Source: Locusta migratoria
Taxonomy: Eukaryota; Arthropoda; Insecta; Orthoptera; Acrididae
NCBI GenBank assembly: GCA_026315105.1
Contig: CM048748.1
Span: 474,761,150-474,825,149 of the forward strand
Reading direction: 5' to 3'
Length of the DNA: 64,000 nucleotides
Shown here piece after piece: positions 1 through 9,409 of this stretch; the stretch's first letter is position 1, and every line of letters begins with the position of its first letter. Position numbers and translations under genes: made by a program. The notes below the pieces were generated by a model. That model was not told where the DNA came from. It was given only the letters and a program-made list of their open reading frames with translations, and ran no database searches.

Positions 1-580
1 AGCTTTGATTCTGGCCCACACTAACTTGATGGTGTTTAATTCATAATGGTACGGAGGATTGCTAAGAACAGTTTTCCCTGCATTCTTCGCCAAATTTTGT
101 ATCAGGCATTCGTTGTGCGCTGTTCTGTGATTTTTTACTGTATCTAAAAGTCCTTTCTTCAACGTACCGTCGATGTATTTAGATTTTAGCCACCGTGATA
201 TTTCGTACTTATTGTAATTCGCATTGGGAACTTTTTCTACGAGAATGCTACAGTGCGTTATTAATTGCGGTTTCCTGAAGCCGAGGAAGAATACCTTGAA
301 ACTACTTGTCGAAGGTTTCGACACCCATCTCCTCATGATAATCTCGACTTTTCTTGGATTCTAAAGTCCGCAAACATCCTTCGACGAACCCTGCTTTGCT
401 GCCAGTGTGTGAGATAATCAGACGTTTACCTGATGGGCCTTTGCTTCCGGGGGATAATCGGGATAGAAACGCTTGTTTTGTGGACTTTATAGTGTCATCT
501 ACCCAGACGTGACTTCGGGCATGTCGTGCGTTCACCCACGTCTCGTCCAAGTAGTAAATGGGTCTTCCTTCATTGCTCAA
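1..580 (-). pseudogene. Broken IS630/Tc1-type DDE transposase
   Basis: Read right to left, the first part (580-302) contains YLDETWVN, the first catalytic aspartate motif of IS630-like arthropod transposases. After a frameshift near 300 the downstream part resembles the family C-terminus, with NPPYHYELNTIKLVW. The segment that should hold the second aspartate (MDNAPYHS type) is lost or garbled, and in the last motif the usual glutamate is lysine. The product would have cut and joined transposon ends in the nucleus; this copy cannot. It runs off the left edge of the window. There is no ATG at the start of the open frame, as expected for a fragment. Confidence 0.75.
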
Positions 581-779
581 CCATTCAATGGTTCGAGAAT
601 AACGGCGCCTCCTGCCTTAGGCATTGTGTTTCTTAAGTGGTCGGAGAAGTAACATTCTCAGTTACACTTCCGCATTGTTTTAAGATGATTATACATAAAT
701 ATAATAATCAACCAATAGTCTTTCAAGCGTCTTTAAAGATGAGAGATCGTGAAATCGCCGCTGTACAGCACGCAGTAAC

Positions 780-1180
780 GAGCTCACACCTGCAACAGAG
801 ACGGCCGCGCTGGCTGCGCGCCCCTGCCTTGTACACCCCTCGCTGTGGTCACGCGCCTTGCGTGTTTACTGTGTCTATCGTTTCGGTGGCCACAGCCTCA
901 GAAAGGCGGCATGTTCCGCGCGCGACCACAAAAGCGACGGAAAATGAGACCCCACCGCGGCTTGGCTGCCCTGGCTGCTGGGCCTTATTAAACGGCCGGC
1001 AAGTGGATGCCTGCTGGAGGCGGCGTGCGGCAGGTGGAGCCGCGCGGGCAGGGGCGACCCACTTGGGCGCGCCCCACTGCGCCGCTTAGCCGCCATTACG
1101 ACGCGTCCGGCTCCACGCGACTCACTTTCCAGAGGCATCGGCGCCGCCTCTTAATGTGCGGAGAGGGACCCACCCAGCTG
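780..1180. other. GC-rich CpG-dense island
   Basis: About 400 bp markedly richer in GC and CpG than the flanks. Overlapping open frames exist on both strands, which is common in GC-rich DNA and not proof of coding. On the minus strand an ATG at 1138-1136 is followed by a strong donor-like GTGAGT (1125-1120), so a short first exon is possible. It may be a promoter island, a degenerate repeat or an exon; I cannot tell. Confidence 0.35.
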
Positions 1181-1422
1181 CGTCACCAACGAACTGACGC
1201 GTTCCAGTTTCCTTGGCTCTCCAGTGTCGCCTACGGTGAAATGGGATTTCCCACCAAAATGTTTATTAAAAACCACCAAAAGACACTACATTTTATTCGT
1301 GTGTGTAGCAAACAAACTATATAACATGATTTCCAGTTCATGGTGTACAGCAATCAGTCAGAATACATATTCCTTCACTAAAAAAACCGTATTGATTGCA
1401 AAACGTTTTATTAATTAATGAC

Positions 1423-1451
1423 GCTTTTGCCCTTTAGCAGGGCATCTTCAG
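1423..1451 (-). ncRNA. Hammerhead-like core (degenerate)
   Basis: On the minus strand CTGAAGA is followed by a perfect 6-bp stem (TGCCCT/AGGGCA, 5-nt loop) and then AAAA where GAAA is expected. This matches the CUGANGA-stem II-GAAA layout of hammerhead motifs carried by Penelope-like elements, but G12 is changed, so it is probably inactive. It lies about 150 bp from the Penelope relic. Confidence 0.35.
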
Positions 1452-1589
1452 ATTATCTGCGTGACAGAATTTACACAAAACTACAAGGTGGAGTTATAAA
1501 CGGGTATAATGATACATGGGCTTATTTTGTGTTGAGAAGACAGTATAAATGGTAAACAAAGCTTATAATACGCTCTCCGTGGTTTGACA

Positions 1590-2440
1590 CCGTAAGTTGT
1601 TTTGCGGTGTTCCTATTTTTCTGGAATTTTTGGAATTCCTTTTAGGGCTTGTAGGGTTACATAGGGCGCGCACTATCTCTGACGCAGAGAGTCTACCCCA
1701 GGAATTGGAACACCTGAGAACTGTATTTCGAAAAAATGGGTACTCAGAGTGGCAGATTCAGCGGGTTCTCCGCCCAACCACTACAACACAACCTGTGGAA
1801 ACGGATGAAAACACGAGGGAGGATGTAGGCACTGCGTTCGTTCCATATACCGGCGCACTTTCGGGGAAGGTCGCCCGAATTTTGAAAAAACACCAGGTTG
1901 GAACTGGGGGGCGCCTAAGATGATCTCGGTCTGAGGAAGGCCGGCGTGTACCAGATTCCGTGTCAGTGTGGAAGGTCATATATTAGACAGGCGATGCGTA
2001 CCGTCGAGGATCGATGCGTTGAACACCAGAGGCACACACGATTGATGTATCCGAGCAAGTCGGCGGTCGCTGAACATTTTTTGTCGGAGAATCATGCGAT
2101 GCAGTATGAACGCACTAGGAAACTGGTACAGACGTCGAGATACTGGGACTGCGTTGTTAGAGAGGCCATTGAATTTCGCACAAGTGACGATCTCAATCCG
2201 TGACTGTGGCTATAATCTTAGCAAAGCTTGGAAACCAGCGATTGGGTTAATTAAGAGTAAATCTAGCAAACGTAACGAAGTTACGACCACGGCGTACAGA
2301 GCCCTCACACCGACGTCATCTCAGACGCCGTCGCAATCGGTTCCACTGCGCAACCGCGGCGCTGGACGCGGACCGCGGGAGGGGTCGCTCCGCGGGCCGA
2401 GGGTATTTTAAATCGCCCGCTACTGGGCTTAAACCCAGTT
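1590..2440 (+). pseudogene. Penelope-like element: GIY-YIG endonuclease end
   Basis: Three frames together give the C-terminal part of a Penelope-like polyprotein. The linker after the reverse transcriptase appears first (RTVFRKNGYSEWQIQRVL, about 1700-1775). It is followed by the GIY-YIG domain from about 1922 (GVYQIPCQCGRSYIRQ), then KSAVAEHFLSENH, and a tail with YNLSKAWKPAI. The glycine of the YIG half of the motif is arginine. Frameshifts lie near 1920 and 2200, and the reverse transcriptase is missing. In intact elements this single-strand endonuclease opens the target for reverse transcription. Confidence 0.8.
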
Positions 2441-2510
2441 CCCTTCGAGCAGCCATAGCGTGAGGATCTCCGTGCCGGCGCGTTTCCAGGAGCTCAGTCA
2501 GTCAGTTCAC

Positions 2511-2541
2511 CTGATGATGGCGACATGTATGATCGCTGAAA
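2511..2541 (+). ncRNA. Hammerhead-like core at Penelope 3' side
   Basis: CTGATGA is followed by about 19 nt able to form a 4-5 bp stem (GGCGA/TCGCT with one G-T pair) and then GAAA. It sits just downstream of the GIY-YIG relic, where Penelope-like elements keep hammerhead motifs in their pseudo-LTRs. The base pair next to the core is a mismatch, so activity is doubtful. Confidence 0.4.
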
Positions 2542-2599
2542 TATTGTGCCCGTTGGACACTACAGACCGGCATTACACCCGTGGATATTTTGATTAGCA

Positions 2600-2965
2600 T
2601 TTAGGTTGCTAGGGGTCTCAGTAGGCACTTAAGTTTCCGAGTAGAAGTAATCGTATTCTCCATTTCAGATATATCTGGTGTTATTTAGTTACGTTGGCTC
2701 TTAGTTTTTAAAGACGCTTTCGTACGGGAGGTAGAGATTTCCCGAGTAATGCAGTGCGAGGTCGTGGCTGTGTCTGCTGCTGGTGATTGTGCGACAGTAG
2801 GCCCATTAGCGCACCGGTACTAGGAATTATGACAGCTAACCGCCTCTGGAGGCATGGAGTCTGTGTTTCCTGTAAATGGATTGTCAGTCTTAGTGAAAAT
2901 AAATATCAATAAATTAGATTTTAACTGGGATTTGAATCTCAAACGCTCGTAGGTGTTGCAATATT
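2600..2965. other. No gene seen
   Basis: Moderately AT-rich sequence ending in AATAAA-like motifs near 2900. It may be the remainder of the Penelope-like element. No open frame or repeat boundary is supported. Confidence 0.3.
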
Positions 2966-2967
2966 AT

Positions 2968-3080
2968 AACTTGGAGATGCGAAAATTTGTGCTGGTACTG
3001 GGATTCGAACGTGGGACCTGTTGCTTACTAGGCAGTTGCGCGAAGCCCCTGCGTTGTCCCAGGCTTAGCACAGCTGCAGG
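2968..3080 (-). repeat. tRNA-derived SINE or foldback-arm fragment
   Basis: The reverse complement contains a box-B-like GTTCGAATCCC and an upstream AGGGGCTTCGCGCAACTG segment like the D-arm region. It resembles the tRNA-like arms of the foldback at 58,728-59,310. It has no credible acceptor stem, so it is a relic and not a tRNA gene. Confidence 0.55.
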
Positions 3081-3303
3081 GACTATCCAGGCACGCATCC
3101 CGCCCGTCCCAAACAGCCACGCGCCCTCCCACGTGGCCCAGTGACTCCGTGGCTCGCAGCACGCCCTGTTCTCCCGCCACGAGTCCGACTCTCATGAGCA
3201 GCCGTTCTGAAATAAGCAGTAAACCTCGACTGTGCGGATTACAATTATGAATTGCACCGCCGGTCCTTTAGAACATAACCGAAAAAACAGGCGCAGCATT
3301 TCT

Positions 3304-3307
3304 TAAT

Positions 3308-3338
<31 letters not shown>

Positions 3339-3675
3339 GGTCTTCAGTCCGGAGAATGGTTTGATGCAGCTCTCCACAATACCCTATCCTGAGCTAGCCT
3401 CTTCAACTCCACATAAGAACGGCAACCTACATCTGTCTGAATCTGCTTACTGTATCCATCTCTTGGTCTTCCTCTGCGGTTTTTATCCCAAACACTTCCC
3501 TCCAATGCTACTAAATTCAAGATTCCTTGATGTTTAAAAATGTGTCCTACCAATCGGGCTCTTCTTTTAGTCAAGGTATGCCAGAATTACCTTTTCTCCC
3601 CAATTGTGTTCAGTACCTCGTCATTAATTACGCGATCCACCCACCTAATCTTCAGCATTCTACTGTAGCACAATG
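3304..3675 (-). pseudogene. LINE family B, 3' end fragment (copy 1)
   Basis: Minus-strand fragment with the C-terminal region after the reverse transcriptase (RARLVGHIFKHQGI, then NRRGRPRDGYSKQ) and a short 3' UTR ending in (ACA)n, seen here as (TTG)n at 3309-3338. The same 3' end occurs at 26,338, 40,770 and 61,742. The copy is 5'-truncated, as expected when target-primed reverse transcription stops early. I leave the clade open (endonuclease-type LINE, RTE-like). Confidence 0.7.
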
Positions 3676-3867
3676 TCTAATGGGTCACAAAACTCTTATT
3701 GGGCAACAATATCCATCTACCACGTCATTACGTAGCTCACATCGCTACAATTCTTACGATGAAGGAAATTGGGTCCGTGGTTTCTTGCGCTGTCTTTCTA
3801 AATTGAAAACTTTAATATTTATTATGTATGGAACTCATGGTTCACTGAGGCGATCTAAATCAATTTA

Positions 3868-4014
3868 TACAGGTTTCCAGCCAAGAACGAGTTTTTACTT
3901 CTTGGGATTACCGGTTTCGACATACGAGATTTGAAACAGATCAGAAGATGACGTGTAAGTAACGTCGAAACCGGTCGTCTTCAGAAATAAAAACGCGATC
4001 TTGGCTGGAAACGT
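3868..4014. repeat. Hairpin element with CCGGTTTCGAC arms
   Basis: Outer arms TTTCCAGCCAAGA / TCTTGGCTGGAAA bracket inner arms ACCGGTTTCGAC / GTCGAAACCGGT. Between the inner arms, CAGAAGA plus the perfect stem GACGT/ACGTC and GAAA (3942-3970) again resembles a hammerhead core with one core base changed. It is probably a Penelope-related pseudo-LTR or a MITE. Confidence 0.5.
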
Positions 4015-4019
4015 GGACA

Positions 4020-4745
4020 CTTAGTATTTGTGCATTCTCTCGTGATAAATGCTGGATTGGCCGATATGCCACTTATTGTTGCATCTGTTTAGCTCGTTTT
4101 CGAAGTTTTAAGACAGGTGACTTTTGGTTCTTTAGTTATCATCAATTAAAGTGCCGTGTTACGCATTTACCTGAAGTACGCTATTATGCCTAAACGCAAA
4201 TGTATCATTTGTTTGAACTTAAATAGTTTAATTTCCTCTGAAACTGAGATTCTAATTATGAAATGCACTGTAAAATTCGTAATGTCATATGTACGATCAA
4301 CGTGGTGGAAACTCGTATGTGGTTCAGCGTGATAAACCATTCAGTCATGATCTGATTCTTTTCGATTTTCTATCGACAATTTCTAACATCAATGACGTCT
4401 TTGTTAGAAGTAACGGGAAAATTCGTTATATGCATAAGAAATACTCGATACGTTGGTTCCACGAGTTAGACGCTTAAACATGTAAAGTAGTGCCACCGCA
4501 GACATGCTTTGTTAAATAGCAGTCATAAAATTACTTCATTGATATTCCGAATCAAATAGCTTTTACATCAATCATAATAACGAAAAACATAATATTATCG
4601 CTGAGGATTGACCTGGTGTGAGGTGTCCCACATTTCTATGAAGAAAAATGGCAGGCTGAATTATAGCCTGTTTCAAAAACAATTGTGCTCATCGCGAGAA
4701 TTGGAATGTTGTTGGCATTTTATAATGACGTCACAGCCCAGCCAG
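4020..4745. other. No gene seen
   Basis: AT-rich sequence with only short open frames lacking codon structure, including one of 62 codons at 4289-4477. No repeat boundary was recognised. Confidence 0.3.
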
Positions 4746-4748
4746 TGA

Positions 4749-4958
4749 GGCCAACGAGAAAGACAGGCCGCGGCGCGCAAGGCCATGTCACGTAATCAAG
4801 GTAGTGCTGATCCGGAGGGATCGCTAGCTGATTTGCCAGCCGCTGAGGCACAGCTCACTGCCTCTGCTCACTGCCACAGCTAGCGAACGCACCGGCTCAG
4901 CACTACCTTGATTACGTGACATGGCCTTGCGCGCCGCGGCCTGTCTTTCTTGTTGACC
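4749..4958. repeat. Long hairpin (65-bp arms)
   Basis: Left arm 4749-4813 and right arm 4894-4958 are reverse complements with about three mismatches. The pairing resumes inside (TCGCTAGCTG with CAGCTAGCGA), so nearly the whole 210 bp can fold into one GC-rich stem. No coding frame is present. It is a foldback or MITE-like repeat; a transcript would be a good Dicer substrate. Confidence 0.85.
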
Positions 4959-5140
4959 TTTCTGGAGCCGTGTGACCTACGCGACGACAGCTCATGACCG
5001 AGAAGCGGTGTCCCGCAAGGAAATGAGCGCTCCCTAGCTCACGGGCTGGAAGTCTGCCATATGGCATACTTGAGCCTTCAGGAAGTACTGAAGAAAGGAA
5101 ACCTGTCAAGAAACTTTACAGTCAGTTTTTATCAAAGTAC

Positions 5141-5778
5141 TAGATGACCCGGTGAACTATGTATCACTTACCTCTTGATGTAAACCATATTAATTTAAAT
5201 CACACGTATTTTGGACCCGGTAGCTTTATAAAAGCATCATCAGATAGTCTAAGTATCGGCTCGATAGTAGGTGGAAAGAGTCGACAAATCAAGCATATAT
5301 GTTCAGGATAATGTTCATGTCCCAGTCGTGGAAGCTCAGGGAAAATTTAAACGGTGATAAAATATGGAAAAATCGCGCGGAAAATTTAGATTTAAATTAA
5401 CATGGTTTATATTAAGAGGTGCGCCTCGGTTGCCCAGTGGTGGAGTGCCAGACTACAAATCCAAAGGTCGCGGGTTCGATCCCCGCCAGGTCCTATGTTT
5501 TTTATCTGTCACTTTCCATTTCTTTCACCTCTGGCAGTATTGCTTATGTGAAAAATACCGAGTAGCGCCGTGGTTCGGAACCCACGTTAAACTGTAGGTC
5601 CCCCTATAACTTGCTGGGTAAGTCAGTTCGAAATTCAGAGGAAAGCAACGGCATACCACCTCCAAACACGACCATGCCTAGTAAAGCACTGTGGTGTTCA
5701 AACCAATCTTCGGATTGTTGACTGCTTTACCTTTTTTATATTAAGAGGTAAGTGATACGAAGTTCACCGGGTCATCTA
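5141..5778. mobile_element. TIR element split by a SINE
   Basis: Terminal inverted repeats begin with TAGATGACCCGGTGAAC at 5141 and end with its complement at 5778. Pairing continues for about 61 bp if the SINE at 5421-5734 is removed. TA at both ends suggests a Tc1/mariner-type target site. Without the SINE the element is about 310 bp and has no coding capacity, so it depended on a transposase supplied elsewhere. Confidence 0.8.
5421..5734 (+). mobile_element. tRNA-derived SINE with 15-bp target duplication
   Basis: The tRNA-like head has an A-box-like GGTGGAGTGCC and a B box GGTTCGATCCCC, followed by a body of about 240 bp and a short T-rich end. Identical 15-bp direct repeats (TTTATATTAAGAGGT) lie at 5406-5420 and 5735-5749. 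This is the target duplication of retrotransposition, and it sits inside the right terminal repeat of the older TIR element. Confidence 0.85.
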
Positions 5779-5844
5779 GTCATCTAGCCGAGCCTGCAAT
5801 GATTCGCAATTGGTAATATGTATGTACTCTTGCTATGAACTTCA

Positions 5845-6700
5845 AATGTGCAAAAATTTCATTGCAATCCCACGAATGATATTGATATCCCAGAGAAAAG
5901 AGCTCTTCCAGTTTTCCACAAATTTTCCTATTTTGTGGCCAACTATTCCAAACTTTTACTTCACTCAAACATTCCTCTCACATTGAACGTCGAATGTGCA
6001 AAATTTTATCACAATCAGATGAATGGTATTAATATTTCATAGAAAAATCTCTTTCTATTTTTTCTGAATTTTCCAATTTTCAGTGAAATTTTTCCAAATT
6101 TTTAGTTCATAAGAACGTTCATCTTTCGTTGAACGTCAAATGATCAAAATTTTATCGCAATCGGATGAACTGTTCTCAACTAATAGTGTCGAGTACATTT
6201 AAAAACACAGTGAAAAAGGAACTTGTTTCGAATTTTGCGACTTTCGTTTTTAACTGCCCTATTTTTTTTCACTGAAATTTTTCTAGGACAATAATAATAA
6301 TAATAATAATTTAAAAAATTACCCCTCTCCGTCGTGCGAATAGTCAGTTATTGTGCTGAATTCAATCAAAAACACATTTAAAAACGCACTTTCAGTGTTT
6401 ATAAAATTTTTCTATTTTCCGGTAGATGTTCCAAAAAAATACAAATCATGTCCTGTCAAGCCGTACTCACGTGATGCTCTTACAACCATGTGACAACTGA
6501 TTTTTATTCATAGGAAAATCGCTTTCGGGTTTTCCTAAATTTTCCTACTTTTCGGGCGACTTTTCCAAATTTTTGTTTGATCAGAACCTGCCTCTTGCTT
6601 CCAACATGAAACGCACAAAATTTTATTGCAATTGGACGAATAGTATTGAAGCTCACTGGATAAAGCTGTTTCAGTTTTTCTCGATTTTCCTCTTTTTTCG
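5845..6700. repeat. Degenerate tandem repeat, period about 150 bp
   Basis: A motif like CAAAATTTTATCGCAATCGG recurs near 5850, 5999, 6147 and 6617, with weaker copies between. Each is followed by a GAAAAA..TTTTCC-rich stretch and CATTGAACGTC. The spacing is close to 150 bp or multiples of it. No frame is open across it. Confidence 0.6.
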
Positions 6701-6707
6701 GACAACT

Positions 6708-6845
6708 TTTCCATATTTTATCACCGTTTAAACCTTCCCTGGACTTACACGAATATTTTGAGACAAAAATTAGCCAAATCGGTTCAGCCGTTCTCGAATT
6801 TTGGCGAGACTAACGAACAGCAATTCATATATAGACGATTATGCT
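6708..6845 (+). repeat. Retroelement-like 3' end
   Basis: Contains AAATCGGTTCAGCCGTTCTC and ends in an ATATATAGACGA-type tail, a pattern I recall from the 3' ends of insect RTE-type LINEs. The segment 6708-6733 is the inverse of 5341-5366 inside the TIR element, so the two repeats share sequence. Confidence 0.45.
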
Positions 6846-7019
6846 AAGTGGTAATGGACAGCTGTGAAACCATCACCTTTAGGAGAACCGCTGAAGCGAA
6901 ACTATATTTTTTTAAACAAAAATTCAGTGAAAAATCTATTGCCCCGTGATAGACCCACAAACAGAACAATGGAGAATTCGGAAAAAACAGGGACTAATAG
7001 AGCATTATGCACAACCTGA

Positions 7020-7440
7020 CGTTATAAAAGGGACAAAAAGAGGAAGATAGACTTGGGCTGTACATGTAGCGAGGGTGAGAAAAGGGACGACACTCCACTA
7101 CGTGTTTCTGGGAGTCATAGCTGGAAGCAAGGGACGTCGACGACCAGGACCAGATGGAAGGACGCCACGACAGGACAGGGACTCCGAGTGCGTGGGACCA
7201 GCAGCAGGAGAGTGCTGGCAGGAGGAGAGTGGGGCAGGGGTGCGGTCGCTGGAGCCGCCGCCACACGGAGCGTGTGTCTAGGCGTGTGCGTCTAGGCGTA
7301 CCGAGCACACAGAGCAGCTGAACGCTGGAAGGCGGCGCCACCTGAGCACACGGGACAAGCTACGCGTCAACACTGTGCGCTCCAGCCACAGTTGTCCGCT
7401 GCGTCAGCTTTAGGGATCCCAGTGTTTTCTAAATAAAATG
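7020..7440 (+). pseudogene. LINE C-terminal relic
   Basis: A conceptual reading gives LGWTGHVARMRKG followed by KGRRRPGPDGRT, the basic GRPR-type region found after the reverse transcriptase in many LINEs. Frameshifts and stops are present, and an AATAAA motif lies at about 7433. No upstream domain is left. Confidence 0.45.
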
Positions 7441-7659
7441 AATGAAATTCCTGCTTTGGACCTATTAAAACGCACATTTCCGCTCTCGTGCATATGCTAG
7501 ACAATGGCCTACATAAGTAACAACAAAATATTTATATACATAAGACGCCTAGAAAAGTTGTATTTCAAGTAAATAAGGGCAGCGACTTATGACACTTTCA
7601 TGGGCAACTGTATCGTACCAGTGCCACCTCCTGCCAGAGCTAAACTAGTGATCGGAGTT

Positions 7660-8200
7660 TGTGGTCTCCAAAGTACATGATACGGGTGTAATTGGAAAGA
7701 ACACACAGAAAATACAGTAGGGAAGGCGAACCAAAGGCTACGTTTCATTGGCAGAACACTTAGAAGATGCAACAGTTCTAGTAGAGAAACTGCCTTACAC
7801 CACACTTCTGCGGATGGTTTAGAAAAGTTGAGAGAAGGGCAGCTCGTTTTATATTATCGCGTTATAAGGGAGAGAGTGTCACGGAAATGATGCATGAGTT
7901 AGGATTGAAATCATTGAAAGAACGGCGTTATTCGTTGCGATGAGTTCTATTTGCGAAATTTCTTTCACCAACTTTCTCTTCAGAATGCGAACATATATTG
8001 TTAGCACCCACCTAAATAGAGAGACGTGATCATCAGAATAAAATAAGAAAAATCAGGCCGAAAATTGAAATATTTAGGTGTTCCTTTTTCCCGCGAGCTA
8101 TTAGAGAATAGACTAGTAGATAAATATCATAAAAGCGATTCGAAGAACTCTCTGCCATGCACTTCAATGTGACTTGCACAGTATCTATGTATGTGTAGAT
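7660..8200 (+). pseudogene. CR1/L2-like LINE family A, 3' fragment (copy 1)
   Basis: In several frames it reads ANQRLRFIGRTLRRCN, then RRAARFILSRYKGESVTEM, the usual region downstream of the RT domain. It ends in a 3' UTR with TGTAGATGTG-type repeats near 8195. The same 3' end is seen at 35,640 and, inverted, at 55,900. It is 5'-truncated and has stops. Confidence 0.65.
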
Positions 8201-8698
8201 GTGTCTGATATACGACTCGTAGGCAACGTCGTTTACCGACGTGTAATTGCAACAAATCGTATAATGTACTACTGGATTAGACAGTGCGCTGTGTCTTTGA
8301 AATGGGAAATTTTCGTAGTACCGAAATTATTTAACTACATATAGGACGTGTCCAGACATTTTATTACAACAAATAGAAACCCATACTGACCGGTTTTCGG
8401 AAGATCCTGATTTACTGAGTCACTTTGACTTACTGTGGAATGACATATTACACCCAAGACGTTAGTTATATATACAAAACCCATGAAATACGAGCTTCTA
8501 ATACCGTGAAGAGTTGCCCCTCTCTCTTCTACATAGCCTGGTGTGACGTAGGTGGCTTTCTTACGTGTTATTTGTGAACGTTCCGATGCACGTTGAGAAT
8601 TTCTGCCCCACACGTCAGGAAAGCCCCTCCAGTGCGCGGCTCGCAAGCTGTGACGACCGAAACTCGGCACGTCCACCACGCTCGATAAAATACACGCT

Positions 8699-8883
8699 GC
8701 CGGCCGCGCTGGCCGAGGAGACTGAGGCGCTCCAGTCACGGTCTGCACCGCCACTACGGTCGGGGCTTCGAATCCCCCCTCGGGCATGGATATTTGTGCC
8801 GCCCTAGTTCATAAGTAGTTTGTAAGTTTAGGGACTCATGACCCCGTAGTTAAGTCCCATAAGCTTAACAAACATTTTTTTTT
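8699..8883 (+). mobile_element. SINE family S1 with 11-bp target duplication
   Basis: The tRNA-like head starts GCCGGCCGCGCTGGCCGAG and has the B box GGCTTCGAATCCCCCC. The body includes AAGTAGTTTGTAAGTTTAGGG and the tail is A/T-rich. The direct repeat AAATACACGCT flanks it at 8688-8698 and 8884-8894. It is transcribable by RNA polymerase III in principle and has no protein product. This is the commonest SINE in the window. Confidence 0.9.
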
Positions 8884-8977
8884 AAATACACGCTATTAAG
8901 GCCCAAGCCCAGGATAGGTATGGTTAAGAAACTGAAATAATAATCAACAATAAAAGTAAACGTAAAATAACTCTTGG

Positions 8978-9263
8978 AACTTCCTGTCAGATTAAAATTG
9001 TCTGCAGGAACTGGGACTCGAACCTGGGACCTATGCCTGTCACGGGCAAGCGTTCTACCACTGAGCTATCGCGAAACTACTCACGGTCCGTCCTCACAAC
9101 TTCAATTCTGGCAGTATCTCGCCTCCTACTTTCCAAACTTCACACAAGTTGTCCAGGAAATCTTGCAAGACTAGCACTCCTGGAAGTTTGGAAAGTAGGA
9201 GGCGAGGTACTCGCAGAACTGAAGTTGTGAGGGTAGACCGTGAGTCGTGTCAGAATAGCTCAG
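8978..9263. repeat. tRNA-like foldback repeat, left part
   Basis: The left arm holds an inverted tRNA-like sequence (reverse complement with GATAGCTCAGTGGTAGAACG and GGTTCGAGTCCC). Its inner stem CCTCCTACTTTCCAAACTTC pairs with GAAGTTTGGAAAGTAGGAGG. The matching right tRNA-like arm breaks off at AGCTCAG (9263) and resumes at 15,167, so the LINE inserted into this repeat. Confidence 0.8.
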
Positions 9264-9409
9264 CGCATTCGGCGCTCGGCTGCCGAGGTGGACGGACGCG
9301 CGGCGGCAGCGCTAGACGTGCTGGAGTAAACAACGGCTGCGTGACTGCTACGAAGGTCAGTAGAGCGCTTTGTCTACTACTGCGTCTTTACGTGATTTAA
9401 AATGACAAA

